Shown: positions 15,372-24,585 of the stretch, in pieces
Layout of the letters: each line of letters opens with the position of its first letter
Position numbering within the stretch: position 1 is the stretch's first letter
NCBI GenBank assembly: GCA_001184205.1
Contig: LBMP01000001.1
Span: 1,392,001-1,456,000, forward strand
Origin: Desulfocarbo indianensis
GTDB taxonomy: Bacteria > Desulfobacterota > Desulfarculia > Desulfarculales > Desulfarculaceae
Direction of reading: 5' to 3'
DNA length: 64,000 bases
Made by a program: the position numbers and the translations under genes
The notes under the pieces: model-generated
What the model was told of the DNA's origin: nothing
The model's database searches: none
What the model saw: only the letters and a program-made list of their open reading frames with translations

Positions 15372-15971
15372 ATGAGCAATCACGAAGACGACAATACCCT
15401 GGAAAAAATGCGGTCGAGCATCGTCAAGGCCGCCAGCGAGCTTTATGAGAAAAAGGGCCGGGAAACCTCGGTGGAAGATATAGCCGCCGCCGCCGGCGTG
15501 AGCGTTCCCGTGACTTATCAGTTCGTCAAGAAGCCGGCGGACATCATGATGCTCATCGTTGAGGATTGGCAAAGGGAATTCATGGAGCGGGTGCTGCCGG
15601 TGCTCAACGAGCCGGCGCTGACCCCGGCCAAGAAGCTCAGCCAGGCGGTGGCCCACTATTTCAAGGTGGTGGATCAGGAGCGCTCCAAGGTCATGATGCT
15701 CTACCGCGGCTCCCGGAAGTTGGACAAGGAAGGCCGCCGCCGGATCATGGCCCTGGAAATAGAGGCGCAAGAGGTGTTCAAGAGCATCCTGGACCAAGGC
15801 GTAAAGGCCGGGGACTTCAAGGTGGCCGACACCGGCCTGGCGGCTTACAACATAGTCATGCTGGGGCACATGTGGTCCTTGAAGTCGTGGCACTTCAAGC
15901 GGCTGGCCATGGATATCGACGATTACATCGACGCCCAGCTGGAAAACATACTGCCCATGGTCGGGGCCTAG
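15372..15971 (+). CDS. TetR/AcrR family transcriptional regulator
   Basis: The ATG at 15372, after GGGAGTG, gives 199 residues. The N-terminal HTH is clear: SSIVKAASELYEKKGRETSVEDIAAAAGVSVPVTYQFVKKPADIM, with the TetR turn and recognition helix. The ligand-binding half (FMERVLPVLNEPALTPAKKLSQAV onward) is all helical and resembles regulators of acyl-CoA or lipid metabolism genes, though the ligand cannot be read from sequence. The universal stress gene begins 1 nt after its stop, so they are cotranscribed from the promoter at 15243-15271. Autoregulation is likely. Confidence 0.9.
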   Translation: MSNHEDDNTLEKMRSSIVKAASELYEKKGRETSVEDIAAAAGVSVPVTYQFVKKPADIMMLIVEDWQREFMERVLPVLNEPALTPAKKLSQAVAHYFKVVDQERSKVMMLYRGSRKLDKEGRRRIMALEIEAQEVFKSILDQGVKAGDFKVADTGLAAYNIVMLGHMWSLKSWHFKRLAMDIDDYIDAQLENILPMVGA

Positions 15972-15972
15972 C

Positions 15973-16440
15973 TTGAACGCCTACGACCGCATTCTTTGCG
16001 CCCTTGACTTCTCGCCCCATGCCGACGCCGCTTTCGCGGCGGCCGTGGAAATGGCCCGGGAGGAAAAGGCCGGCTTGAGCCTTCTGCACGTCTATGTGCC
16101 GGGCACCCCGCTGGTGCCCGGCGAAAAACCGGCCCGGGCCAAGAAAATGAGCGACCACGATCTGGCGCAACGGCTCAGGGCCCATATAGAGGAAGAATAC
16201 CTGGCCAGGGCGGAAGGGCTGGATTGCCGGGTGATGCTCAGGCGAGGGCATCCCAGCGTGGAGATACTGGCCCACCTGGCCGACCATCCGGCCGATCTGC
16301 TGGTGCTGGGCTCTCAGGGATTGAGCGGCATGGGGCTTTTCATCCTGGGCTCGGTGGCTGAAAGGGTGGTCCGCCGGGCGCCCTGCGATTGCCTTTTGGT
16401 GCGGCCCGCCGCGCCGCCGGCGGCCCAGGGGGCCGTTTGA
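15973..16440 (+). CDS. Universal stress protein, UspA family, ATP-binding type
   Basis: A TTG start at 15973, 1 nt after the TetR stop, gives 155 residues beginning MNAYDRILCALDFSPHADAA. The USP fold is intact, and GSQGLSGMGLFILGSVAERV carries the Gx2Gx9G(S/T) ATP-binding pattern. USPs bind ATP and act in stress survival and as adaptors. Coupling to the TetR gene suggests both are induced by the same signal. A similar protein is encoded at 23877-24338. Confidence 0.92.
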   Translation: MNAYDRILCALDFSPHADAAFAAAVEMAREEKAGLSLLHVYVPGTPLVPGEKPARAKKMSDHDLAQRLRAHIEEEYLARAEGLDCRVMLRRGHPSVEILAHLADHPADLLVLGSQGLSGMGLFILGSVAERVVRRAPCDCLLVRPAAPPAAQGAV

Positions 16441-16504
16441 CAGGGCGGCCGGCCGGAGCTAAAATCGAAGTACGCTTTATCCTTAATGGTTCAGGAGGCT
16501 CGTC

Positions 16505-16696
16505 ATGTGCGATTGCTGCGGCAAGGGGCACACCCATCATCATGAAATCGGGCACGACCACGGCCACGAGCATGGCCACGGGCATGACCATGACCACCAG
16601 CACGGCCATCACCATGATCATTCCCACCTGCAGGGGCCGGTGTTCACCGTGATAGAGGCCGGGCCCAAACCGGCCGCCAAGGCCGAAGGCGAATAG
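16505..16696 (+). CDS. Histidine-rich, cysteine-containing miniprotein, probable metal binder
   Basis: A 63-residue protein starting MCDCCGKGHTHHHEIGH behind an AGGAGG site 7 nt upstream. Eighteen residues are His, mostly in HxH and HHH runs alternating with Asp and Gly, and Cys occurs at positions 2, 4 and 5. The last 20 residues (VFTVIEAGPKPAAKAEGE) are ordinary and end the His block. The composition resembles nickel- or zinc-storage stretches of HypB, SlyD and Hpn-type proteins. There is no signal peptide, so binding would be cytoplasmic. It sits between a universal stress gene and the ktr genes, with no metal-enzyme gene next to it. Function is inferred from composition only. Confidence 0.8.
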   Translation: MCDCCGKGHTHHHEIGHDHGHEHGHGHDHDHQHGHHHDHSHLQGPVFTVIEAGPKPAAKAEGE

Positions 16697-16746
16697 GGCG
16701 GCGCGGTCAGCCGGGGCGTCCGGGCTCCGGACCGAACCAGGCGGCG

Positions 16747-18105
16747 GTGTCCATCCGTTTGAAAAAAATCTTGGGCCCCTCGGAAATATTGGTGGTTTCC
16801 TTTGGGGCGCTGATCTTGCTGGGGACCGGATTGCTGGCCCTTCCCATCATGCAGGGGCCCGCGCCGGTCTCTTTTCTGGATAGCCTTTTCACCGCCACCA
16901 GCGCGGTGTGCGTCACCGGACTCATCACCGTGGATACTCCCACCGCCTGGTCCGGCGGGGGGCAGGCCCTGATCTGTCTGTTGTTCCAGCTGGGCGGCCT
17001 GGGCATCATGACCTTTTCCACGGCCATGCTCTACATGGCCGGGCTGAAACCGGGCCTGACCAGCCATCTGGCGCTTTCCGGGGCCCTGGGCTCGGCCCCG
17101 GCCGGCGACATGGGCCGGCTCACCAGGAACGTAGTGCTCTACACGCTGATCCTGGAAGGCGTGGGCGCGGCGGCGCTGACCTTGCGCTTTGCCGGGGATT
17201 ATCCCTGGGGCCAGGCGCTCGCCCTGGGGGTGTTTCACGCCATAAGCGCCTTTTGCAACGCCGGCTTCTCCCTGTTTTCCACCAGCCTGGAGTCCTATGC
17301 CGGGGACCCGGCCGTGAACCTGATCGTCATGGCCCTGATCGTGCTGGGCGGCCTGGGTTTTCTGGTGCTGAGCGAGCTGATCGGACGGATCCGCGGCCGG
17401 GGCCGCGGCAGGAATCCGCGCTTGAGCCTGCACACGCGGTTGGTTCTGGCCACCTCCGGCATACTTTTATTGGGCGGGGCGGCGGTCTTGTGGTGTCTGG
17501 AATACTGGTCCGGGGGCGACGTCTCCTTCGGCTTTTGGCAGGCCCTTTTCGCCTCGGTCACCGCCCGCACCGCCGGCTTCGATACCGTGGCCATGGACAA
17601 GCTCTCCAACGCCTCGCTTTTGGTGATAATCGCGCTGATGTTCATCGGCGCTTCGCCGGGCTCCACCGGCGGCGGGGTGAAGACCACCGCCCTGGCCACC
17701 CTTTTCGCCACGGCGCGCACCAGGCTGAAAGGCCTCTCCGGGGCGAATATTTTTCACCGCGGCATCTCCGACAAGCAGGTGGGCGAGGCCCTCACCCTGA
17801 TCGCCTGTTCGCTGTTGGTGGTGATGCTGGCGGTGGTGGTGCTGGCGGTTTTGGAGGTGAACGGCGCCAGCCACGGCCACGCGCGGGCCAACGTGCTGGC
17901 CCACGCCTTCGAGGCGGTGAGCGCCTTTGCCACCGTCGGCTTGAGCATGGGGGTCACCTCCGGCTTGAGCGCGGGAGGCAAGCTGGTCCTGATCGTTCTC
18001 ATGTTCGTGGGCCGCCTGGGGCCGCTCACCTTTATCTACGCCCTGATCCGACGGTCCCACACGCCCAGGCACCAGCCTGCCCAAGAGCGGATCATGCTGG
18101 GCTGA
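16747..18105 (+). CDS. ktrB: Potassium uptake channel subunit, TrkH/KtrB family
   Basis: A GTG start at 16747 gives 452 residues with eight or more membrane segments in four M1-P-M2 repeats. The four selectivity-filter loops are readable: SAVCVTGL, SAFCNAGF, TARTAGFD and SAFATVGLS, each with the filter glycine. KtrB moves potassium (often with sodium dependence) into the cell and is gated by a cytoplasmic RCK subunit. That subunit, ktrA, follows 14 nt downstream. The short N-terminus without the two extra helices of TrkH favours KtrB over TrkH. Confidence 0.93.
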   Translation: MSIRLKKILGPSEILVVSFGALILLGTGLLALPIMQGPAPVSFLDSLFTATSAVCVTGLITVDTPTAWSGGGQALICLLFQLGGLGIMTFSTAMLYMAGLKPGLTSHLALSGALGSAPAGDMGRLTRNVVLYTLILEGVGAAALTLRFAGDYPWGQALALGVFHAISAFCNAGFSLFSTSLESYAGDPAVNLIVMALIVLGGLGFLVLSELIGRIRGRGRGRNPRLSLHTRLVLATSGILLLGGAAVLWCLEYWSGGDVSFGFWQALFASVTARTAGFDTVAMDKLSNASLLVIIALMFIGASPGSTGGGVKTTALATLFATARTRLKGLSGANIFHRGISDKQVGEALTLIACSLLVVMLAVVVLAVLEVNGASHGHARANVLAHAFEAVSAFATVGLSMGVTSGLSAGGKLVLIVLMFVGRLGPLTFIYALIRRSHTPRHQPAQERIMLG

Positions 18106-18119
18106 GGAAGGGAAGGCGT

Positions 18120-18773
18120 ATGCACATAGGCGTTATCGGTTTGGGGAACTTCGGCTCGTCCCTGGCCCGGCGGCTTTATGAGCTGGGCCACCAGGTCACG
18201 GTGGTGGATATCAGGGACAAGGCGCTGGCGGCGGTGCAGGATTTCGCGGACCAAGCGGTGGCGGCCGACGCCACCGACCGCGCCGTGCTGGAGGAACTGG
18301 GCCTGGGCACGGCCGAGGCCGTGGTGGTCAGCCTGGGCGACAACATGGCCGCCTCCATCCTGGCCACCCTGCATTTCAAGGAGATGAAGCTGAAGCGCAT
18401 CATCGCCAAGGCCATCAGCGCCGAGCATGAAAAGATACTCAAGAGGGTGGGGGCCTCGGAGGTGATTTTTCCGGAGCGCGAGGCGGCCGAGCGCCTGGCC
18501 ACCTCCCTGGTGCATCCCAACCTGCTGGACTACCTGCCCCTGGGCGGCGAATTCTCCGTGGCAGAGGTGGCGCCCATCGCCGAATGGATCGGCAAGAGCC
18601 TGGTGGAGATCGACTTCCGGCGCAAGTATCAGGTGAACGTCATCGCGGTGCGCGAACTGGTGCCCGAGCGCATGAGCGTTTTGATACGGCCCGACTACAA
18701 GATCAAGGATTCCGATGTGCTTTTGGTCCTGGGCAGGCACGAGGACATTCAGCATCTGCCCACGGCCAAATGA
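18120..18773 (+). CDS. ktrA: Potassium uptake regulatory subunit, TrkA/KtrA RCK protein
   Basis: The ATG at 18120 gives 217 residues. MHIGVIGLGNFGSSLARRLYELGH is the GxGxxG nucleotide site, with VVDI at the end of beta-2 (Asp binds the ribose). An RCK_C (TrkA_C) domain occupies the last 80 residues. KtrA forms an octameric ring that binds ATP/ADP or NAD(H) and gates KtrB. It lies 14 nt after ktrB, and its TGA overlaps the ATG of the next gene (ATGA at 18770-18773), so the MFS exporter belongs to the same transcript. Confidence 0.93.
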   Translation: MHIGVIGLGNFGSSLARRLYELGHQVTVVDIRDKALAAVQDFADQAVAADATDRAVLEELGLGTAEAVVVSLGDNMAASILATLHFKEMKLKRIIAKAISAEHEKILKRVGASEVIFPEREAAERLATSLVHPNLLDYLPLGGEFSVAEVAPIAEWIGKSLVEIDFRRKYQVNVIAVRELVPERMSVLIRPDYKIKDSDVLLVLGRHEDIQHLPTAK

Positions 18774-19972
18774 AACCGCATTCCTTTCGCGTCCGCCGGC
18801 TCATCCTGGAACTGACCGTGTTCGTCTCCATGTTGGGGGTGGGCATCATCGTGCCCTTTTTGCCCATCTACGCGCGGGAGATGGGCGCTTCGGCCTTTGT
18901 GATGGGGGCCATTTTCAGCTCCTTCAGCGCGGCGCGGGCCCTGGCCATGCCCTACGTGGGCGGGCTCTCCGACCGCAAGGGGCGCAAGCCCTTCATCATG
19001 GCCGGGCTCTTGGGCTACGCCGTGCTGGCCCTGGCCCTGATCTGGGCCGCCTCGCCCTGGGAGCTGGTTTTGAACCGGGTGCTGCAAGGGCTGTTCGCGG
19101 CCATGGTGCTGCCGGTTTCCATGGCCCTGGTGGCGGATCTTACCCCGCCCGGACGGGAAGGCGCGGTGTTCGGCGGCTTCAACACCTCGTTTTTGTTGGG
19201 CTTCGGGGTGGGGCCCCTCCTGGGCGGCGCGGTCTACGACAGCGTGGGTTTAAACGCCAATTTCTATCTCATGGCGGTTTTAAGCCTGGTCAGCCTTTTC
19301 ATGGTGGCCTTTCTGGTGGGCGAGCCCCAGGACGTCAAACGGACCGTGGGCAAGGGCGGCTGGGGCGAGCAACTGGCCCTGCTGAAGGACCGGCCCCTGC
19401 TCTCGGTTTTCCTGGCGCGGGCCCTGAGCGCCCTGGGCATGGGCTGCTTCGTGGCTTTTCTGCCCATCCTGGCTGCGGACAAGGGGCTGTCCAACACCCA
19501 ACTGGGCTGGCTTCTGGCGGTCAACGTCCTGGTGATGACCGGCTTGCAGGCGCCCTGCGGCTGGCTGGCCGACCGCTGGTCGCGGGTGGGCCTGGCCGCC
19601 CTGGGCCTGGCGCTGTCAGGGGCCTCCAAGGGCATGCTCCCGTTGCCGAGCGATTTCCAGGGGCTCCTGTTTTTGTGCGTGACCGAAGGCGTGGCCGCGG
19701 GCCTGGCCCTGCCGGCCCTCACCGCCCTGGCCGTGAGCCACGGCCGCCGGGTGGGGGCGGGCATGGGGGTCACCATGGGCAGCTTCGGCATGGCCATGAG
19801 CCTGGGGGTTTTCGTGGGGCCCCTGGCCGCCGGCCTGTTGGCCGATTGGCTGGGCATTACCTATGCTTTTTATCTGGCCGGCAGCGCCACGGTTTTGGGC
19901 GCGGCCTGTTTGTTCTTGCCGGACAAGCCCGGCGAGCCGGTGGGCCCGCCCATCGCCCGGCACACGGACTAG
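18770..19972 (+). CDS. MFS transporter, drug-efflux-like
   Basis: The ATG at 18770 overlaps the ktrA stop and gives 400 residues with about 12 hydrophobic segments. The loop 2-3 signature of the major facilitator superfamily is GGLSDRKGRKPFIMAG, and VGPLLGGAVYDSVG resembles the motif C of antiporters (tetracycline/multidrug DHA1 group). It probably exports a small molecule in exchange for protons. Translational coupling to the potassium system suggests coexpression, but no functional link is evident. Confidence 0.88.
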   Translation: MKPHSFRVRRLILELTVFVSMLGVGIIVPFLPIYAREMGASAFVMGAIFSSFSAARALAMPYVGGLSDRKGRKPFIMAGLLGYAVLALALIWAASPWELVLNRVLQGLFAAMVLPVSMALVADLTPPGREGAVFGGFNTSFLLGFGVGPLLGGAVYDSVGLNANFYLMAVLSLVSLFMVAFLVGEPQDVKRTVGKGGWGEQLALLKDRPLLSVFLARALSALGMGCFVAFLPILAADKGLSNTQLGWLLAVNVLVMTGLQAPCGWLADRWSRVGLAALGLALSGASKGMLPLPSDFQGLLFLCVTEGVAAGLALPALTALAVSHGRRVGAGMGVTMGSFGMAMSLGVFVGPLAAGLLADWLGITYAFYLAGSATVLGAACLFLPDKPGEPVGPPIARHTD

Positions 19973-19994
19973 CCGCCGGCCCTTTCTCCCTTTC

Positions 19995-20023
19995 TTGACT
20001 TCCCCTAGCTCCACGGGTACATT
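19995..20023 (+). promoter_or_regulatory. Sigma70-type promoter upstream of gatB
   Basis: TTGACT (19995-20000), a 17-nt spacer and TACATT (20018-20023) lie in the short gap after the MFS gene and about 50 nt before the gatB start. Confidence 0.55.
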
Positions 20024-20076
20024 CATTTCTTACCGCAACCATCTTGGGCCTTTACGCCCGGCGGAAAAGGAACGCC

Positions 20077-21507
<1,431 letters not shown>

Positions 21508-21612
21508 CCTTCGTGGCCCTTGGCGGCTCCGGACCCGGCTGAGGCGATGAAGCGCGGAAGGGCCGGAGCTTTCAAGGGCGGGCCGGGGGCTATTAGCAAC
21601 GGGATACGGATC

Positions 21613-22650
21613 ATGATCCCCACTCTGTATTGGGAAAAAGACGCGGTGATGATCCTGGACCAGCGTAAGCTGCCGGGACGCACGGTGTTCATCCCCTGCC
21701 GGGACATGCGGCGGGTGATCTATTGCATCCAGACCCTGGCCACCCGGGGCGCGCCGGCCATCGGCGTGGCCGCGGCCATGGGCCTGGCCCTGGCCGCCCA
21801 GGCCATCCGGGTCAAGGACCCGGCCAGGTTCCGCGCCCGTTTCCGGGAGCGGGCCGAGGTCATGCGGGCGGCGCGGCCCACGGCGGTGAACCTTTCCTGG
21901 GCGGTGGACCGCTGCCTGGCCCTCTTGGATGTCGGGCCGGACAACGTGGAGACTTTAAAGGCCATGCTCAGGCGCGAGAGCCAGATCATGCTGGACGAGG
22001 ACGTGGCCATCAACCGGGCCATGGGCCGTTTCGGCGCGGAGCTGGTGCCGGACGGAGCCACCGTGCTCACCCATTGCAACGCCGGCTCCCTGGCCACCGG
22101 CGGCTACGGCACCGCTCTCGGCGTGGTCTACGCGGCCAGGGAGGCGGGCAAGCAAGTGGCGGTCATCGCCGACGAAACCCGGCCGCTTCTGCAGGGCGCG
22201 CGGCTCACCGCCTGGGAGATGGTGTTGGAGGGCATCCCCGTGCGGGTGGCGGTGGACGGCGCGGTGGGCGCCATCATGTCCAAGGGCCTGGTGGATCTGG
22301 CCGTGGTGGGCGCGGACCGCATAGCCATGAACGGCGACGTGGCCAACAAGATAGGCACCTTCAACGTGGCCCTGCAGGCCCAGCGCCACGGCGTGCCCTT
22401 TTACGTGGCCGCGCCGCTTTCGACCATAGACCCCAATGCCGCCAGCGGCGCCGACATACCCATCGAGGAACGCGACCCGCGCGAGGTGCTGGAGCTGGCC
22501 GGCAAGCGAATCGCCCCTTCGGGGGCGCAGGCGCTGAATTTTGCTTTTGACGTTACCCCGCACGATCTGGTTGCGGCCATAATCACCGAAAAGGGAGTGC
22601 TGCGCCCGCCTTTCACCCAAAGCCTGGGCAAGGCCAAGGCCGCCGCATAG
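21613..22650 (+). CDS. mtnA: S-methyl-5-thioribose-1-phosphate isomerase
   Basis: The start at 21613 (MIPTLYWEKDAVMILDQRKL) gives 345 residues, the usual length. An upstream in-frame extension of 31 residues looks non-homologous. RGAPAIGVAAAMGLALA, the catalytic Cys in THCNAGSLATGGYGTALG and the catalytic Asp in GADRIAMNGDVANKIGTF identify the isomerase and separate it from eIF2B-like relatives. It converts methylthioribose 1-phosphate to methylthioribulose 1-phosphate in methionine salvage. It stands between gatB and ilvE. IlvE-type aminotransferases can also do the last salvage step (ketomethylthiobutyrate to methionine), so the neighbourhood is suggestive. Confidence 0.96.
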   Translation: MIPTLYWEKDAVMILDQRKLPGRTVFIPCRDMRRVIYCIQTLATRGAPAIGVAAAMGLALAAQAIRVKDPARFRARFRERAEVMRAARPTAVNLSWAVDRCLALLDVGPDNVETLKAMLRRESQIMLDEDVAINRAMGRFGAELVPDGATVLTHCNAGSLATGGYGTALGVVYAAREAGKQVAVIADETRPLLQGARLTAWEMVLEGIPVRVAVDGAVGAIMSKGLVDLAVVGADRIAMNGDVANKIGTFNVALQAQRHGVPFYVAAPLSTIDPNAASGADIPIEERDPREVLELAGKRIAPSGAQALNFAFDVTPHDLVAAIITEKGVLRPPFTQSLGKAKAAA

Positions 22651-22674
22651 CAATATAGTAGGAGGTTTACCATC

Positions 22675-23748
22675 ATGGCGCTGAAAAAAGATCTCTTGCA
22701 CCCTAGCGCGCGCAAGCCCAAGCCCGTTGACGAGAGCAAGCTGGGTTTCGGCCAGATTTTTTCGGACCACATGTTCAAGTGGGACTACGTGGAGGGCAAA
22801 GGCTGGCACAATCCCAGGGTGGAACCCTACGCCCCCATTTCCCTGGACCCGGCCGCGCTTATTTTTCATTACGGCCAGGAGGTCTTCGAGGGCCTGAAGG
22901 CCTACCGCGGCGCGGACAACGGCATCTACATGTTCCGCCCCACGGAGAACGTCAAGCGCTTCAACCGCTCCTGTAAGCGGGTCTGCGTCCCCCCGGTGCC
23001 GGAGGAGGAAGCCCTGGAGCACCTTTTCGAGATGGTGCGCGTGGAACAGGAGTGGGTGCCGCGCCGCGAGGGGGCCAGCATGTACGTGCGCCCCACGGTG
23101 ATAGCCACCGAGGCCTGTCTGGGGGTCAAGGTGAGCAGGGAATATCTCTACTACATCATCGTGGGCCCGGTGGGGGCCTATTACCCCGAGGGCTTCAACC
23201 CCACCAAGATGTACGTGGAGGAGCGTTACGTGCGCGCGGCGGCCGGCGGCCTGGGCGAGGCCAAGACCTCGGCCAACTACGTGGCCAGCCTTTTGGCCAT
23301 GGAAGAGGCCCACGCCAAGGGCTTCACCCAGGTTCTCTGGCTGGACGCCTGCGACAAGAAGACCATAGAGGAGGTGGGCACTTCCAACTTCTTCGCCCGC
23401 ATCAACGACGAGATCATCACCCCGCCCTTGGGCGGCTCCATCCTGCCCGGCGTCACCCGCGATTCGGTGATCCGGCTCTGCAAGGATTGGGGCCTGAAGG
23501 TGGACGAGCGCCGCATCACCATCGATGAGGTCATGGCCGCCCAAAAAGACGGCGGCCTGCAGGAGACCTTCGCCACCGGCACCGCCGCGGTGATAAGCCC
23601 CATCGGCAGCCTGCACTACCGGGGCCAGGACTTCAGCGTGGCCGGCGGCAAGACCGGCGAGCTGGCGCAGAAGCTCTATGACGAGCTGATCGGCATCCAG
23701 TACGGCACCCGGCCCGACAAGTTCGGCTGGGTGGTCAAGGTCTGTTGA
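22675..23748 (+). CDS. ilvE: Branched-chain amino acid aminotransferase
   Basis: A 357-residue class IV PLP enzyme of the longer, BCAT2-like bacterial type, preceded by TAGGAGGTTT. Features are FHYGQEVFEGLKAYRG near residue 65, SMYVRPTVIAT, and EAKTSANYVASLLAM, which holds the PLP-binding Lys. EVGTSNFFA and TGTAAVISPIG contribute phosphate- and carboxylate-binding loops. It transaminates Leu, Ile and Val with 2-oxoglutarate. It starts 24 nt after mtnA, is cotranscribed with it and is followed by a strong terminator. Confidence 0.96.
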   Translation: MALKKDLLHPSARKPKPVDESKLGFGQIFSDHMFKWDYVEGKGWHNPRVEPYAPISLDPAALIFHYGQEVFEGLKAYRGADNGIYMFRPTENVKRFNRSCKRVCVPPVPEEEALEHLFEMVRVEQEWVPRREGASMYVRPTVIATEACLGVKVSREYLYYIIVGPVGAYYPEGFNPTKMYVEERYVRAAAGGLGEAKTSANYVASLLAMEEAHAKGFTQVLWLDACDKKTIEEVGTSNFFARINDEIITPPLGGSILPGVTRDSVIRLCKDWGLKVDERRITIDEVMAAQKDGGLQETFATGTAAVISPIGSLHYRGQDFSVAGGKTGELAQKLYDELIGIQYGTRPDKFGWVVKVC

Positions 23749-23819
23749 GGGGGCCAGGCCCCTGGGGCAGAGCGCCGGGGGCCGAAGGCCTGGGCCGTGA
23801 ATGACCGGAGATAATAAAG

Positions 23820-23851
23820 AGCCCCGCTTCCGGAGAGGCGGGGCTTTTTTT
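23820..23851 (+). terminator. Intrinsic terminator after ilvE
   Basis: AGCCCCGC (23820-23827) pairs with GCGGGGCT (23838-23845), with a 10-nt loop and seven T residues immediately after (23845-23851). It ends the gatB-mtnA-ilvE unit. Confidence 0.93.
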
Positions 23852-23876
23852 CGCCCTTGCGGCGCCGTGCGGCGGT

Positions 23877-24338
23877 TCAGGCTTTCAGCGCCTCCGGCGC
23901 GGGGTTGAAGCACAGCACCGGCATCTTGGCGTAGCGCAGAACCAGATCCACCACCGAGCCGTACAGGCTGCGGTCCAGGCCGTGCTTGCCGTGGGTGCCC
24001 ACTATGATGAGATCGATGCCCTGGGCTTCGGCGTATTTCACGATTTCGTTGGCGGGATCGCCCGACACGCACTTGGTCACCACCGAAGAGGGCTTGGCGA
24101 AATGCTCGTTGATGAAGTGCCCCACCGACTGCTCGGCTTTGCGGATCAGACCGGCTTCGTCCTGGGCTTTGAAAATCTCGGCCGCATAGGGAGTGCCCAG
24201 GAAGGAGCTGTAAGGCACCACGTGCAAGACGTGAAGTTCCGCATTGAATTGCTGGGCGTAAAACTCCACCCAGGGAACCACCGCCGGGCTGATCTTGGCG
24301 AATTCCAATGGAAAAAGAATCTTCTTGACCTCAGGCAT
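23877..24338 (-). CDS. Universal stress protein, UspA family
   Basis: A 153-residue USP starting MPEVKKILFPLEFAKISP. GTHGKHGLDRSLYGSVVDLVL carries the Gx2Gx9G(S/T) ATP-binding motif. It differs clearly from the USP at 15973 (no shared long stretches), so the two are not recent duplicates. It is monocistronic and convergent to ilvE, with the terminator at 23820-23851 lying between the two genes. A possible promoter lies 60-90 nt upstream of its start. Confidence 0.93.
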   Translation of the reverse strand: MPEVKKILFPLEFAKISPAVVPWVEFYAQQFNAELHVLHVVPYSSFLGTPYAAEIFKAQDEAGLIRKAEQSVGHFINEHFAKPSSVVTKCVSGDPANEIVKYAEAQGIDLIIVGTHGKHGLDRSLYGSVVDLVLRYAKMPVLCFNPAPEALKA

Positions 24339-24397
24339 CTATCCGGACTCCTTTCCTGGCAAGGATTTTTTTGCTGTGATTGGGCAATGCCTTTTCC

Positions 24398-24425
24398 ATT
24401 ATCCATAATTCGCGGCCGAGCGCAA
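24398..24425 (-). promoter_or_regulatory. Possible promoter of the usp gene at 23877
   Basis: On the minus strand TTGCGC (24425-24420), a 16-nt spacer and GATAAT (24403-24398). The -35 is a poor match and the -10 a good one. The rest of the gap up to priA (24426-24585) shows no gene. Confidence 0.4.
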
Positions 24426-24585
24426 TTCTTTACTAGCCAGGGTATTTCATGAGGGTTGGGTCGGTCATGGCGGATTTGTCGATCATGGTGAGCTGATTAA
24501 ATAACGAGTCTCGCAGTCAAAGCTCGCGATTCGTCACCCCAACTGGCGCAGCCGGACCCCCGGCCCTCGGGAAACATGCGGGCGC

